Position numbers and translations under genes: made by a program. A DNA stretch of 64,000 nucleotides from Andeanibacterium fulvum (GTDB lineage Bacteria; Pseudomonadota; Alphaproteobacteria; Sphingomonadales; Sphingomonadaceae), in NCBI RefSeq assembly GCF_037154085.1, contig NZ_JBANRM010000001.1, forward strand, positions 992,001-1,056,000. Direction: 5' to 3'. The number at the start of each line of letters is the position of its first letter. The stretch's first letter is position 1. Positions 1-9,004 of the stretch are shown here, piece after piece. Below the pieces are notes generated by a model, which was not told the DNA's origin, ran no database searches, and saw only the letters and a list, made by a program, of their open reading frames with translations.

Positions 1-544
1 TGCGTTCGGAAACCATGTGCATCTTCATATGCATTGTGCCGCCGGGCATGTCCGGAACGATCTGATCGCCTTCCACGGTCATATCACTGCCGGTAGAATT
101 GAAACTGCCGCTGAGCTTGAAGGTACCGCCCCCGCCTTTTTCCCCATCGCCGCCGCACTTCATCACAGCGTCGATCTTGCCGCCTGACACGTCGAACTTC
201 TCGTAAGTGCAGTTGCTCTCATTGCTCATCCCGCGCGAGGTGAGTTGCTTCAGCGCTTCCTTCGATTCTTCCGGAGTGAGGCAATCTGTCAGTTCCATGT
301 TGGCCGACATGGATTTCTTCATCTGCGCAGCCATCGCCGCAGGCATGCCGGGGATGCTCATCTCGATGATTTCCACGGTCTGCTTGTATTCGCCCGGCTG
401 CGGCATTTCGAGGCCTGCCGCCGCGGCCTCGGCAGGCGCAGCCTTTTCACTGCCTGCCTCGCCACTGGCCAGCGCTTCTTCCTTCTTGCCGCACCCGGCA
501 AGGGCAATTGCCGCCACGATCGGCAGGAGAACCAGTTTACGCAT
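1..544 (-). CDS. DUF3617 family lipoprotein (3' end cut by window)
   Basis: Reading on the minus strand from ATG at 544, the frame stays open to base 1, so about 181 codons are seen and the C-terminus lies outside the window. The N-terminus is a lipoprotein signal: Met-Arg-Lys, a hydrophobic stretch, then the lipobox LAGC, so Cys17 would be lipidated. A low-complexity Ala/Glu linker follows, then a domain containing PQPGEYKQTVEI and a cysteine in TDCLTPEE, the pattern of DUF3617 proteins common in sphingomonads. These are of unknown function and probably face the periplasm. It is divergent from uvrB with 122 bp between the starts. Confidence 0.75.
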   Translation of the reverse strand, partial: MRKLVLLPIVAAIALAGCGKKEEALASGEAGSEKAAPAEAAAAGLEMPQPGEYKQTVEIIEMSIPGMPAAMAAQMKKSMSANMELTDCLTPEESKEALKQLTSRGMSNESNCTYEKFDVSGGKIDAVMKCGGDGEKGGGGTFKLSGSFNSTGSDMTVEGDQIVPDMPGGTMHMKMHMVSER

Positions 545-666
545 CAAATCGATCCCTTCGAAAAACGGAACAGATGACGCGACCCATCGGCATGGGGATA
601 CCAAGCCGGCGCCTTCCTGCCAACGCCCCGTTGCGGAACGCATGCAGAACGGCCATATATCGCGCC

Positions 667-2856
667 ATGGCCGAACTCGTAATCCGCAGGGGTCTGGAAG
701 AGCCCGACACGTCGGGCACTTTCACGCCCCACAAGCCCACGCGCCCGGAAAAGTCCGATGGGGGGCGGCCGTTCAAGCTCGTCTCGGATTACGAGCCAGC
801 CGGCGACCAGCCCACCGCGATTGCGGAACTCGTAGCGGGCATGCGCGAAGACGAGAAAACGCAGGTGCTGCTGGGCGTGACCGGCAGCGGCAAGACCTTC
901 ACCATGGCCAAGGTGATCGAGACCTTGCAGCGCCCCGCCCTGATCCTGGCGCCGAACAAGATTCTCGCCGCGCAGCTCTATGGCGAATTCAAGAGCTTCT
1001 TCCCGGAAAACGCGGTCGAATATTTCGTCAGTTATTACGATTATTACCAACCCGAAGCCTACGTGCCGCGCAGCGACACCTATATCGAGAAGGAAAGCTC
1101 GGTAAACGAGGCGATCGACCGGATGCGCCACTCCGCCACGCGTGCGTTGCTGGAGCGGGACGACGTGATCATCGTCGCCTCGGTCTCCTGCCTTTACGGT
1201 ATCGGCTCGGTCGAAACCTATTCGGCCATGATCTTCGACCTCAAGAAGGGGCAGGAAGTCGACCAGCGGGAGATCATCCGCAAGCTCGTGGCGCTGCAAT
1301 ACAAGCGCAACGATGCGGCCTTTGCGCGCGGTAATTTCCGCGTTCGGGGGGACAGCCTGGAAATCTTCCCAAGCCACTATGAGGACATGGCCTGGCGAGT
1401 GAGTTTCTTCGGCGACGAGATCGAGGAAATCAGCGAATTCGATCCCCTTACCGGCGCCAAGGGGGCAAGCCTCAACAGCGTGCGCGTCTATGCCAACTCG
1501 CACTATGTGACGCCCGGCCCCACGCTGAAACAGGCGAGCGAGGCAATCCGTTTCGAACTGACCGAGCGGCTCAAGGAACTGGAAGCCGAGGGCAAGCTGC
1601 TGGAACACCAGCGGCTGGAACAGCGCACCAATTTCGACCTGGAGATGATCGCAGCCACCGGCAGCTGCGCGGGGATCGAGAATTACAGCCGCTTCCTGAC
1701 GGGCCGCCTGCCGGGCGAGCCGCCGCCAACCCTGTTCGAATATCTGCCCGACAATGCCCTGCTGTTCGTCGATGAAAGCCACCAGACCGTGCCGCAGATC
1801 GGCGCCATGGCCAAGGGCGACCATCGCCGCAAGCTGACACTGGCCGAATACGGCTTCCGCCTGCCAAGTTGCATCGACAACCGCCCGCTGCGCTTCAACG
1901 AATGGGACGCGATGCGCCCGCAGACCGTCGCCGTTTCGGCCACGCCCGGCAATTGGGAAATGGAGCAGACCGGCGGCGTATTTGCCGAACAGGTCATTCG
2001 GCCCACCGGGCTGATCGATCCGCCGGTGACGATCCGGCCGGTCGAGGATCAGGTGCAGGATTGCATCAACGAATGCAGGGAGACGGCGGCAAAGGGTTAC
2101 CGCACGCTCGTCACCACCCTCACCAAGCGCATGGCCGAGGACCTCACCGAATTCATGCACGAAGCCGGCGTGCGCGTTCGCTACATGCACAGCGACGTCG
2201 AGACGCTGGAACGTATCGAACTGATCCGCGACCTGCGCATGGGCGTCTATGACGTTCTGGTGGGCATCAACCTGCTGCGCGAGGGGCTCGACATTCCCGA
2301 ATGCGGCCTCGTCTGCATTCTGGATGCCGACAAGGAAGGCTTCCTGCGCAGCGAAACCTCGCTCGTCCAGACCATCGGCCGCGCGGCCCGCAACGTCGAT
2401 GGCCGGGTGATCCTCTATGCCGACCGCATGACCGGCAGCATGGAACGCGCCATTGCCGAGACGGACCGCCGCCGCGAGAAGCAGCGCGCCTATAACGAGG
2501 AACACGGCATCACGCCGCAGACGATCAAGCGCCAGATCGCCGACATCGTCGCCCACACGGCCAGCCGCGATGGCGTGCTGGTGGACATCGAGGCGGAAGA
2601 CGGCCGCAACAACCTCGTGGGCCACAATCTGCGCGCCTATATCGAGGATCTCGAAAAGAAGATGCGCGCCGCCGCCGCAGATCTGGAATTCGAGGAAGCC
2701 GGTCGCCTGCGCGACGAAATCCGCCGCCTGGAAGCCGAAGAGCTTGGCTTGCCGGATGACGAGAAGAAGGCTCCGCTGGTGGGGCGCAGTAACGAAGGCA
2801 AGCCCGGCACCCGCAAGACGCGATACGGCAAGACTCAGCGGAAGTGGGGGCGTTGA
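667..2856 (+). CDS. uvrB: UvrABC excinuclease subunit B
   Basis: UvrB is the damage-verification helicase of nucleotide excision repair; it takes over lesions from UvrA and recruits UvrC in the cytoplasm. The 729-residue product has a Walker A box GVTGSGKT at residues 70-77, the aromatic beta-hairpin YYDYYQPEAYVP that clamps DNA, a DESH Walker B at about 369, helicase motifs including QTIGRAARN, and a C-terminal UVR motif near 657-690 that contacts UvrC. The length is normal for alphaproteobacteria, which carry an N-terminal extension. The ATG at 667 (MAELVIRRG) was chosen; the frame is open further upstream but that part has no family resemblance. The stop overlaps the start of the next gene. 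Confidence 0.97.
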   Translation: MAELVIRRGLEEPDTSGTFTPHKPTRPEKSDGGRPFKLVSDYEPAGDQPTAIAELVAGMREDEKTQVLLGVTGSGKTFTMAKVIETLQRPALILAPNKILAAQLYGEFKSFFPENAVEYFVSYYDYYQPEAYVPRSDTYIEKESSVNEAIDRMRHSATRALLERDDVIIVASVSCLYGIGSVETYSAMIFDLKKGQEVDQREIIRKLVALQYKRNDAAFARGNFRVRGDSLEIFPSHYEDMAWRVSFFGDEIEEISEFDPLTGAKGASLNSVRVYANSHYVTPGPTLKQASEAIRFELTERLKELEAEGKLLEHQRLEQRTNFDLEMIAATGSCAGIENYSRFLTGRLPGEPPPTLFEYLPDNALLFVDESHQTVPQIGAMAKGDHRRKLTLAEYGFRLPSCIDNRPLRFNEWDAMRPQTVAVSATPGNWEMEQTGGVFAEQVIRPTGLIDPPVTIRPVEDQVQDCINECRETAAKGYRTLVTTLTKRMAEDLTEFMHEAGVRVRYMHSDVETLERIELIRDLRMGVYDVLVGINLLREGLDIPECGLVCILDADKEGFLRSETSLVQTIGRAARNVDGRVILYADRMTGSMERAIAETDRRREKQRAYNEEHGITPQTIKRQIADIVAHTASRDGVLVDIEAEDGRNNLVGHNLRAYIEDLEKKMRAAAADLEFEEAGRLRDEIRRLEAEELGLPDDEKKAPLVGRSNEGKPGTRKTRYGKTQRKWGR

Positions 2857-3521
2857 TCTCTTCGATCTCCGAAGATCGCCTGTATCGCAGCTGGGTCCTG
2901 TCCTGCGCACTCGGAGAATTCATCGGCATCGGCCTGGCCGGCATCGTCGCGTTGGCGGCGAACAGCCTGATCGGCGAGCCCGACAGCACGCTTGAAGCCT
3001 GGGCGATCTATCTGATGATGGTCGCCGTGGGTGCAGTCGAAGGCGGCGCAATCGGCTTTTTCCAGTGGCGTGTTCTGAGGCGGATATTCCCCAGTCTGCC
3101 GCCACACCGCTGGGTCGGCGCAACCATGGCTGTTGCCATTCTCGGCTGGGCCGTGGGGATGCTGCCCTCGACGCTCAGCGTGGGCACGGCATCCGCTCCG
3201 GCGGCCGCAGCAAGCGAACCGGGTATCGGCTTCATCCTCCTTGCCTCTGCAGGCATGGGGGCTGCGGGCGGACTGGTTTTCGGCGTGGCGCAATGGTTGG
3301 CCCTGCGTCCCTTCACCGCGCGTGCCGGGTGGTGGCTTCCAGCCAATATCGCAGGCTGGTCGATCGCGATGATGTGGATTTTCCTTGCCGCAACCTGGCC
3401 CGACATGACGACTGCACCGTTTCTCATCGCCCTGAGCGCGCTTGCAGGGGGAATGGCAGCAGGCTTGTCGATCGGCGCAGTTACCGGCATCGCGCTGCTG
3501 CGTATCGCGAGACAAGCATGA
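2844..3521 (+). CDS. Hypothetical multi-pass membrane protein
   Basis: A 225-residue hydrophobic protein with about six predicted membrane segments, for example LGEFIGIGLAGIVALAA near the N-terminus and the last helix before the C-terminal ARQA. No catalytic motif is visible and I do not recognise the family. The start is uncertain: GTG at 2844, or TTG at 2853, which overlaps the uvrB TGA in the TTGA arrangement typical of translational coupling. Its own TGA (3519-3521) overlaps the ATG of the following lipoprotein gene, so uvrB, this gene and the lipoprotein gene are probably cotranscribed. Confidence 0.7.
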   Translation: MGALISSISEDRLYRSWVLSCALGEFIGIGLAGIVALAANSLIGEPDSTLEAWAIYLMMVAVGAVEGGAIGFFQWRVLRRIFPSLPPHRWVGATMAVAILGWAVGMLPSTLSVGTASAPAAAASEPGIGFILLASAGMGAAGGLVFGVAQWLALRPFTARAGWWLPANIAGWSIAMMWIFLAATWPDMTTAPFLIALSALAGGMAAGLSIGAVTGIALLRIARQA

Positions 3522-4087
3522 ACCGGTTTTTCCTTTCCACCCTTCCCCCCCTCTCTCTCATCGTCACTGCCTGCGACCGGCCGCCGGTGCAGCGCATCGA
3601 TCTGGAGGAGACACAGAGTGCGGCCTCGCTGGCGCTCAATCCTGCGCCCGATAGCGAGGGCGCTGCATGGCATGTGTCCGCCGACGGAAAGGGAATCGAT
3701 TTCGGGCAGGAAAAACTGCCACCGCTCCTCACGCTGCACTGCGTGCTGGCGAAAGATACGCCCCCGCAACTCGCCGTGATCCGCCATGCCCAGTCGCAGC
3801 CCGGTGCCAAGGCTCTGTTCGCAGTGCTGGGCAATGGCATCACTGCCCGCCTCAAGCTCGACGCCACTCTCTCCAAGACCGATGGCTGGCGCTGGGAGGG
3901 TCTCTATCCCGCCGATGCCGTGGAACTGGACGTGTTCACCGGCCAGCGGAATATCGAGGCGACCCTGCCCGGTGCGGGCACTCTGAAGATCGCGGGAAGC
4001 CCTTTGCCCCGCGAATTTCTCGGCTGGTGCCGCCGTGGCGGGCTGGCCGAGCCCCAGAAAATCAGTTCGCCCCCGCCAGCTCCGTAA
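3518..4087 (+). CDS. Putative lipoprotein, unknown function
   Basis: A 189-residue product starting at an ATG that shares bases with the upstream stop (ATGA). The N-terminus MNRFFLSTLPPLSLIVTAC reads as a lipoprotein signal ending in a lipobox-like VTAC. The mature part has no recognised domain; one Cys pair (LHCVLAK and GWCRRGG) could form a disulfide. The C-terminus is Pro-rich. Its 3' end overlaps the convergent dsbD gene by 26 bp, so the last eight or so codons of both genes are read from both strands. Confidence 0.65.
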   Translation: MNRFFLSTLPPLSLIVTACDRPPVQRIDLEETQSAASLALNPAPDSEGAAWHVSADGKGIDFGQEKLPPLLTLHCVLAKDTPPQLAVIRHAQSQPGAKALFAVLGNGITARLKLDATLSKTDGWRWEGLYPADAVELDVFTGQRNIEATLPGAGTLKIAGSPLPREFLGWCRRGGLAEPQKISSPPPAP

Positions 4088-6110
4088 GGGTCGACGGCGT
4101 CAGCACCTGCGGCAATTGTTGCGGCTCTCCACCTCCTGCCGGATACCACAGATAGAGCGGCACGCCGCCCGCGCCATGGGCGGTGAGGAAGCGAGTGATC
4201 GCAGGGTCACGCCGGGTCCAGTCCCCCACCAGGGCAACGACCCCGGCCTTCTCGAAGGCCTGCTTCGTTTCCTCCCGCTCGATGGCAACGCCTTCATTGA
4301 CCTTGCAGGTCAGGCACCAGTCGGCGGTGAACCACACGAATACCGGCTTGCCGCTCGCCCGCGCCTCGGCCAGCGCCTTCTCGCTAAACGGCTGTGCCGC
4401 GATCAGGCCCGCTTCCGCCGCAACCGGCGGTGCCATCACGTGCGGCAGGGCTGCCACGCAGCCTATGGCCAGCACCGGCACGGCACCCGCGACCAGCGGC
4501 CATGCCCGTTGCCCAGCCCGCTGCCGGCGCCCCGCGATTACCAGGACCAGCAGGAACAGACCCGCAAAGCTGCTCGCCGCCAGCAGGAATTGCCAGCCGC
4601 CCAGGCGCCACGCCAGCCAGCCCAGCGCCAGCGCGGTCAGCGCCATCGGCACGGCCATTACCTTGCGGAAAACACTCATCCATTTGCCTGGGCGCGGAAG
4701 CAGTCGCCGAAGCGCGGGGATAAAGCCGAGGGCGAAGAACGGCAGCGCGATGCCGAGCCCAAGCACCGCAAAAAGTAGCATGGCCTGTGCGGCAGGCAGC
4801 AGCAGCGCCGCGCCCATCGCGGCGGCCATGAACGGCCCGGTGCAGGGCGTTGCGACGAAGGCGGCGAGCAACCCGGTGCCGAATGCACCCATCGGCTGTC
4901 CGCCCCCCGAAACCGAAAGCGAAGGCAGTTCGTAAAGTCCGGCGAAATTGGCGGTGATCGCTACTGCCAACACCAGCAAGGCTGCGACCACGCCCGGCTC
5001 CTGCAGCTGGAAGGCCCAGCCGATCTCCGCGCCACCGGCGCGCAGGGCCAGCATCAGTGCACCAAGGCCAAGGCAGGCGAGGATCACGCCCGCCGTATAG
5101 GCCAGCCCTTCCCGCTGCGCCTCCGCCTCGCTCTCACCCGCACGGGCAAGACTGAGGGCCTTGAGGCTGAGGATCGGGAAGACACAGGGCATGATATTGA
5201 GGAGAAGCCCGCCCACCAGCGCCATCCCCAGAAGCAGCGGGAATGCCGGAATTCCATTACTCGCGGCCCCGAATTCGAGCACTTCGCCGCCTTGCGGCAC
5301 GCTGCCCGGCTGGCCGGCGAAGCTCACCCCGTTGCCTGCATCGTCAAGCTTGAGAATGCCGGAAATCGCCTTGGCGGAAAGGTCCGCATCCTTTGCCAAA
5401 GCCAGTTCGGCCACCAGCATATCCCCTTCCCGGCGGAAGGTCTGAGGGGCGGCATAGTCGATCAGGCCAGTCTCACCCAGAAACAAGTGCGGGGCGGCGA
5501 TTTCAAGCGTTGCGGGCAGTGGGATACCAATGCGCAACGTATTATTATCGAACGAGAAGCTGGCTGCCCGGTCGATCAACGGCGGGATGTCGGCACGCCA
5601 GCCATCGAAGCGCGCCTCGGTAGCGGTTCCTGAACCGACTTTGACGGTAGCTGCCAGAAGCGCCTGTTCCGGAACGCAAATCTTGTCCGTACAGGCCAGC
5701 CAGTTGGCCTCGACAGAAATGGGTATAATTGCCCCCGACCGGACGTTCGACGGCACCGAAAGCGGCACCAGCACTGCATAGGGCCCCTCATAGACATGGT
5801 TCATCATGCCGGAGATGAGCAGGGTCTGCGGCACGGGATAGGACAGGTCCCCCGCGCTCCACCCCTCCGGCAGCGACCAAGTCAGTTCCATGCCGTAACC
5901 CGCATCGCCCGGATTGGCCCAATAGCCGTGCCAACCCGGCTCGGGCTTCATCACGAAGGCAAGGTCCACCGTGCCACCCGGCGTAGCAGGCCCTTCGGCC
6001 ACCAGTTCCGCGGCGATGTGGTTCGCCCGGCCCTGCGCCGCCGCGAGCGAGGGCGAGAAGATGGCGGTCAGAAGAGCAAGCAGAGCGGCAATGCACCGGA
6101 ACACCGGCAT
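4062..6110 (-). CDS. dsbD: Thiol:disulfide interchange protein DsbD
   Basis: DsbD moves electrons from cytoplasmic thioredoxin across the inner membrane to periplasmic thiol partners. The 682-residue product starts at ATG 6110 (MPVFRCIAALLALL, a signal peptide ending SLAAA). It has a periplasmic DsbD-alpha-like part, a central DsbD membrane domain of about eight helices with Cys in NIMPCVFPIL and in ATPCTGPFM, and a C-terminal thioredoxin-like domain with the motif ADWCLTCKVNE. All three redox cysteine pairs can be placed. The length exceeds E. coli DsbD (about 565) because the N-terminal domain is larger, as in other alphaproteobacterial ScsB/DsbD-like proteins. It is convergent with the lipoprotein gene (26-bp overlap). 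Confidence 0.92.
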   Translation of the reverse strand: MPVFRCIAALLALLTAIFSPSLAAAQGRANHIAAELVAEGPATPGGTVDLAFVMKPEPGWHGYWANPGDAGYGMELTWSLPEGWSAGDLSYPVPQTLLISGMMNHVYEGPYAVLVPLSVPSNVRSGAIIPISVEANWLACTDKICVPEQALLAATVKVGSGTATEARFDGWRADIPPLIDRAASFSFDNNTLRIGIPLPATLEIAAPHLFLGETGLIDYAAPQTFRREGDMLVAELALAKDADLSAKAISGILKLDDAGNGVSFAGQPGSVPQGGEVLEFGAASNGIPAFPLLLGMALVGGLLLNIMPCVFPILSLKALSLARAGESEAEAQREGLAYTAGVILACLGLGALMLALRAGGAEIGWAFQLQEPGVVAALLVLAVAITANFAGLYELPSLSVSGGGQPMGAFGTGLLAAFVATPCTGPFMAAAMGAALLLPAAQAMLLFAVLGLGIALPFFALGFIPALRRLLPRPGKWMSVFRKVMAVPMALTALALGWLAWRLGGWQFLLAASSFAGLFLLVLVIAGRRQRAGQRAWPLVAGAVPVLAIGCVAALPHVMAPPVAAEAGLIAAQPFSEKALAEARASGKPVFVWFTADWCLTCKVNEGVAIEREETKQAFEKAGVVALVGDWTRRDPAITRFLTAHGAGGVPLYLWYPAGGGEPQQLPQVLTPSTLTELAGAN

Positions 6111-6203
6111 GGCAATGTGTCTTTCGTGTCGGGTAATGTTGCACTTGTCTCGCATGGGACTCACGGCGTAGGGCCTGAGTTCCCAACCCGCAAGGAAGGC
6201 ACG

Positions 6204-7418
6204 ATGGACGAGAGGCGCGAATTGCTGATCCTGGGCGGCGGCCTGGTGGGCATGACCCTGGCCCTCGCCGCCGCGAAACAGGGCATTGCCAGCCATGTAG
6301 TAGACCGCGCGGACCCGGCGGAACTGACAGCTGACGGCTTTGACGGCCGCGCCAGCGCGATCTCCACCGCCAGCTGGAACCTGTTCTGCAATATCGGCCT
6401 GGGCGAGAGGCTGGAGCCGCATGGCTGCCCGATCGATTCGATTGCGGTCACCGATGCCATGCGCCCCGGCCAGATCGATTTCCGCCCCCAGCCGGATGAA
6501 GGCTCGCTCGGCCGTATGTTCGCCAATCGAGATCTGCGCCTCGCCTTGTTCGAAGCCGCGAAGGACGAGAAGCTGATCGCCTGGCATGCGCCCGTCGACA
6601 TGGTGAAGCGCGAGCGCGGCGAACATGGCGTGTCGGCCACCCTGTCTGACGGGCAGGTGCTCCACGCCAGCCTGATGGTCGCAGCCGAGGGCCGCCGTTC
6701 CCCCACGCGGGACGAGGCGGGGCTGAAGCTGGCCCATTGGGATTACCAGCACCGTGCGATGATCGTGGGGCTGGATCATGAAAAGCCGCATGGCAATGTC
6801 GCGTGGGAAATCTTCTATCCCACCGGACCCTTCGCCCTGCTGCCGATGCGTGACGGGCCCAATGGAGAACACCGCAGCGCGCTGGTATGGACCGTGGCGG
6901 AAAAGGATGCGGCCGGCACGCTGGCGCTTTCCGAACGCGCCTTCCTGGCCGAAATCGACAAGCGGATGCAGGGCATGTTCGGCACGATCAAGCTGAACAG
7001 CCGCGTCTCCTCCTATCCGCTGGGCTTCCAGCACACCGCGCGGATGACTGGGCAAAGACTGGTGCTGGCGGGCGATGCCGCCCATGGCATTCACCCGATT
7101 GCCGGGCAGGGCCTCAATCTGGGCCTGCGCGATGTCGGCGCGCTGGTGGAAGTGCTGATGGACGGAATGCGCCTCGGCCTCGATCCGGGCGATGCCCAGA
7201 TTCTCGAGCGTTACGAACGCTGGCGCAGCCTCGACAATTTCACGGTTTCGGCCACTTGCGACAGCATCACGCGCCTGTTCGGCGTTAAAGGCCGCGCCGC
7301 CTCCGCCATCCGCCGCTTCGGCATGGCGGGCGTGCAGCGCCTGCCCGCCCTGAAGAACTTCTTCATGGACGAGGCTCGCGGAATGAGCGGCAAGCTGCCT
7401 TCGCTTTTGCAGGCATAA
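6204..7418 (+). CDS. UbiH/UbiF-family FAD-dependent hydroxylase
   Basis: A flavoprotein monooxygenase, most likely one of the ring hydroxylases of ubiquinone biosynthesis. The 404-residue protein has the N-terminal dinucleotide fold LGGGLVGMTLALAA, and the FAD-binding motif LVLAGDAAHGIHPIAGQG followed by NLGLRD near residue 290, which is diagnostic of the UbiH/UbiF/UbiI/UbiL group. Which ring position it hydroxylates cannot be read from the sequence. A Shine-Dalgarno-like AAGGAAGG lies at 6192-6199 ahead of ATG 6204. It is divergent from dsbD with 93 bp between starts. Confidence 0.9.
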   Translation: MDERRELLILGGGLVGMTLALAAAKQGIASHVVDRADPAELTADGFDGRASAISTASWNLFCNIGLGERLEPHGCPIDSIAVTDAMRPGQIDFRPQPDEGSLGRMFANRDLRLALFEAAKDEKLIAWHAPVDMVKRERGEHGVSATLSDGQVLHASLMVAAEGRRSPTRDEAGLKLAHWDYQHRAMIVGLDHEKPHGNVAWEIFYPTGPFALLPMRDGPNGEHRSALVWTVAEKDAAGTLALSERAFLAEIDKRMQGMFGTIKLNSRVSSYPLGFQHTARMTGQRLVLAGDAAHGIHPIAGQGLNLGLRDVGALVEVLMDGMRLGLDPGDAQILERYERWRSLDNFTVSATCDSITRLFGVKGRAASAIRRFGMAGVQRLPALKNFFMDEARGMSGKLPSLLQA

Positions 7419-7549
7419 TCGGGGCGATCCGGGGAACGGAACGCCGCCCCCTCCGTTGCGACCTTTCGCTACACTTGCAGACCTATGCCTGCATTCCTGC
7501 GCGGGCTAGGCAACGCGTGCACAAGATCGAATCGCGATCAGGGAGAGAA

Positions 7550-8632
7550 ATGATGAAGTTCAAGGCAGTCCTGGCGTTCCTCGTTGCGGGCAGCATGACC
7601 GCAACGGCAGCGGCGCAGCAGACCGGCGCAGGCGCGCCCCCGGCTCGCCCCGGCGCCCCGGCGGCCCCGCGTTCGATGCTGCCCCCGCCGGAGCCGATCG
7701 AACACATCACCGGCAACGTCTACAAGATCTTCGGCGGCGGCGGTAACACGCTGGTTGTCGTCCAGCATGACGGCGTGATCCTGGTGGACACCAAGATGCC
7801 CGGCAACGGCCAGGCGATCATGGATGAAGTCCGCAAGATCACGGACAAGCCGATCAAGACGATCATCTGCACGCATAGCCATCCCGACCATACGGGCAGC
7901 ACCGACTTCATCCGCGAACTCTATCCCAATGTCCGCATCGTGATGAGCGAAGGCACCAAGGCCGAACTGGCGGCCAATCCGCAGGGCAATCCCAAGCTGC
8001 TGCCGACCGAGACCTACAAGGACCGCCTGACCATCGGCGAAGGCGATGAGCGGATCGAGCTGTTCCACACCGGCGTGGGCCACACCGGCGGCGACACTTT
8101 CGTGGTCGTCCCAGCGGCCAAGCTGCTGTTCATGGGTGACGTGATGGCGTGGAACATGGCGCCCTTCCTCCCCGCAGGCGGCGCAGAGGCCATTGCCACC
8201 GAGACCGAGAAGCTGGTCGATGCCGTGAAGGACATGGGCATCGAAATCGTGGTCGAAGGTCACGGCCATGTGAACAATTGGGCCGGGCTCACGCGCCTGT
8301 CGCACTTCAACCGTGCCCTCGTTACCGCAGCCAGGGCCGCCTATGATCGCGGCGACGCACCGGGCGTGGCCGTGGCCGAGCTGCAGCGCAATCCGGAATT
8401 CGCGCCACTGCTCGACACGCACATCAAGAAGGGCCTCGAATATGGCAATACGCCGCTGGCCCGCGCACATATGAACGTCAACGTCGCCTACACCGAATTC
8501 GCGGGCGAGCAGGCCGGTTTCGGCATCGCCAATGGTGCGCCCCTGCCTGCCACCGACAAGCACAAGGGTTCCGACCCGAAGGATACCGCTCCGCCCACGC
8601 CGGAAATGCTGGCGGCTGCAGTAGCCAAGTAA
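7550..8632 (+). CDS. Secreted metallo-beta-lactamase-fold hydrolase
   Basis: A 360-residue periplasmic zinc hydrolase. The signal peptide (MMKFKAVLAFLVAGSMTATAAAQ) is followed by an Ala/Pro-rich linker and an MBL domain. The metal ligands are visible: HSHPDH in CTHSHPDHTGS, a later His in GHTGGDTF, Asp in LLFMGDVM and His in VEGHGHVN. The fold covers beta-lactamases, lactonases, sulfatases and quinoprotein-relay proteins; the substrate cannot be assigned. The double ATG at 7550 follows GGGAGAG. A perfect 16-bp-arm inverted repeat begins 10 bp after the stop. Confidence 0.88.
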   Translation: MMKFKAVLAFLVAGSMTATAAAQQTGAGAPPARPGAPAAPRSMLPPPEPIEHITGNVYKIFGGGGNTLVVVQHDGVILVDTKMPGNGQAIMDEVRKITDKPIKTIICTHSHPDHTGSTDFIRELYPNVRIVMSEGTKAELAANPQGNPKLLPTETYKDRLTIGEGDERIELFHTGVGHTGGDTFVVVPAAKLLFMGDVMAWNMAPFLPAGGAEAIATETEKLVDAVKDMGIEIVVEGHGHVNNWAGLTRLSHFNRALVTAARAAYDRGDAPGVAVAELQRNPEFAPLLDTHIKKGLEYGNTPLARAHMNVNVAYTEFAGEQAGFGIANGAPLPATDKHKGSDPKDTAPPTPEMLAAAVAK

Positions 8633-8642
8633 GGCCTCTCAA

Positions 8643-8694
8643 CGGATTTCGTCATTGCCGCGCGATCTTCGGTCGCTCGCAATGACGAAATCCG
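8643..8694. repeat. REP-like inverted repeat, class A (CGTCATTGC type)
   Basis: Perfect 16-bp arms (8643-8658 and 8679-8694) around a 20-base loop. The core CGTCATTGC is shared with the elements at 8886, 38281 and 43797. It sits just after the metallo-beta-lactamase-fold gene, where it could also act as a transcription terminator or mRNA 3'-end protector. Confidence 0.8.
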
Positions 8695-8707
8695 ATCAGG
8701 CAATGCC

Positions 8708-8884
8708 ATGCGCACAAGGCTTAGCATCTGCCGGAAGAAGGCTTCCTATCGCACTCAGGACGATGCACTGGCCGCCATTAGGGCATCAGGGCTGGACCTG
8801 CGCCTCTATCGCTGCGACCGGTGCTGGCAGTTTCATCTGACAAGCCGCCGGAAAGGCAAGCGCCTGCCGGGGCTTGGCCAATAA
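8708..8884 (+). CDS. Small Cys-pair protein (58 aa), zinc-finger-like
   Basis: A 58-residue frame from ATG 8708 to TAA 8884, flanked by two REP elements. The product begins MRTRLSICRKKASYRTQDDA and has a Cys near residue 8, then YRCDRCWQFHLTS with a CxxC pair followed by His, then a basic tail. The arrangement Cys, Tyr-rich helix, CxxC, aromatic-His-Leu-Thr is that of small conserved proteins frequent in alphaproteobacterial genomes and suggests a mini zinc ribbon. Function unknown. That it is real is inferred from this pattern; no clear Shine-Dalgarno precedes it. Confidence 0.6.
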   Translation: MRTRLSICRKKASYRTQDDALAAIRASGLDLRLYRCDRCWQFHLTSRRKGKRLPGLGQ

Positions 8885-8885
8885 A

Positions 8886-8979
8886 CGTCATTGCGAGGGG
8901 CCGCAGGCCCCGTGGCAATCCAGAACCTTTGCGTGCAATTGCCCTGGGTTGCCGCACGGCTTTGCCGCTCGCAATGACG
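8886..8979. repeat. Paired REP-like element, class A
   Basis: Outer inverted arms CGTCATTGCGAG (8886-8897) and CTCGCAATGACG (8968-8979), each with an inner GC-rich hairpin. It is the two-headed arrangement seen at the other repeat sites, between the small Cys-pair gene and the end of the minus-strand gene at 9005. Confidence 0.8.
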
Positions 8980-9004
8980 AGCGCATTTTTGAGAGCAACG
9001 GGCG

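Noticed and set aside
544..2910. A 788-codon antisense open frame opposite uvrB
   Set aside because: High GC lowers stop-codon frequency in antisense frames; the plus strand encodes full-length UvrB with all motifs, and the antisense product has no family features. The same holds for long antisense frames opposite ferA (27115-29385), acs (30580-32817) and the TonB receptor (60069-62393).
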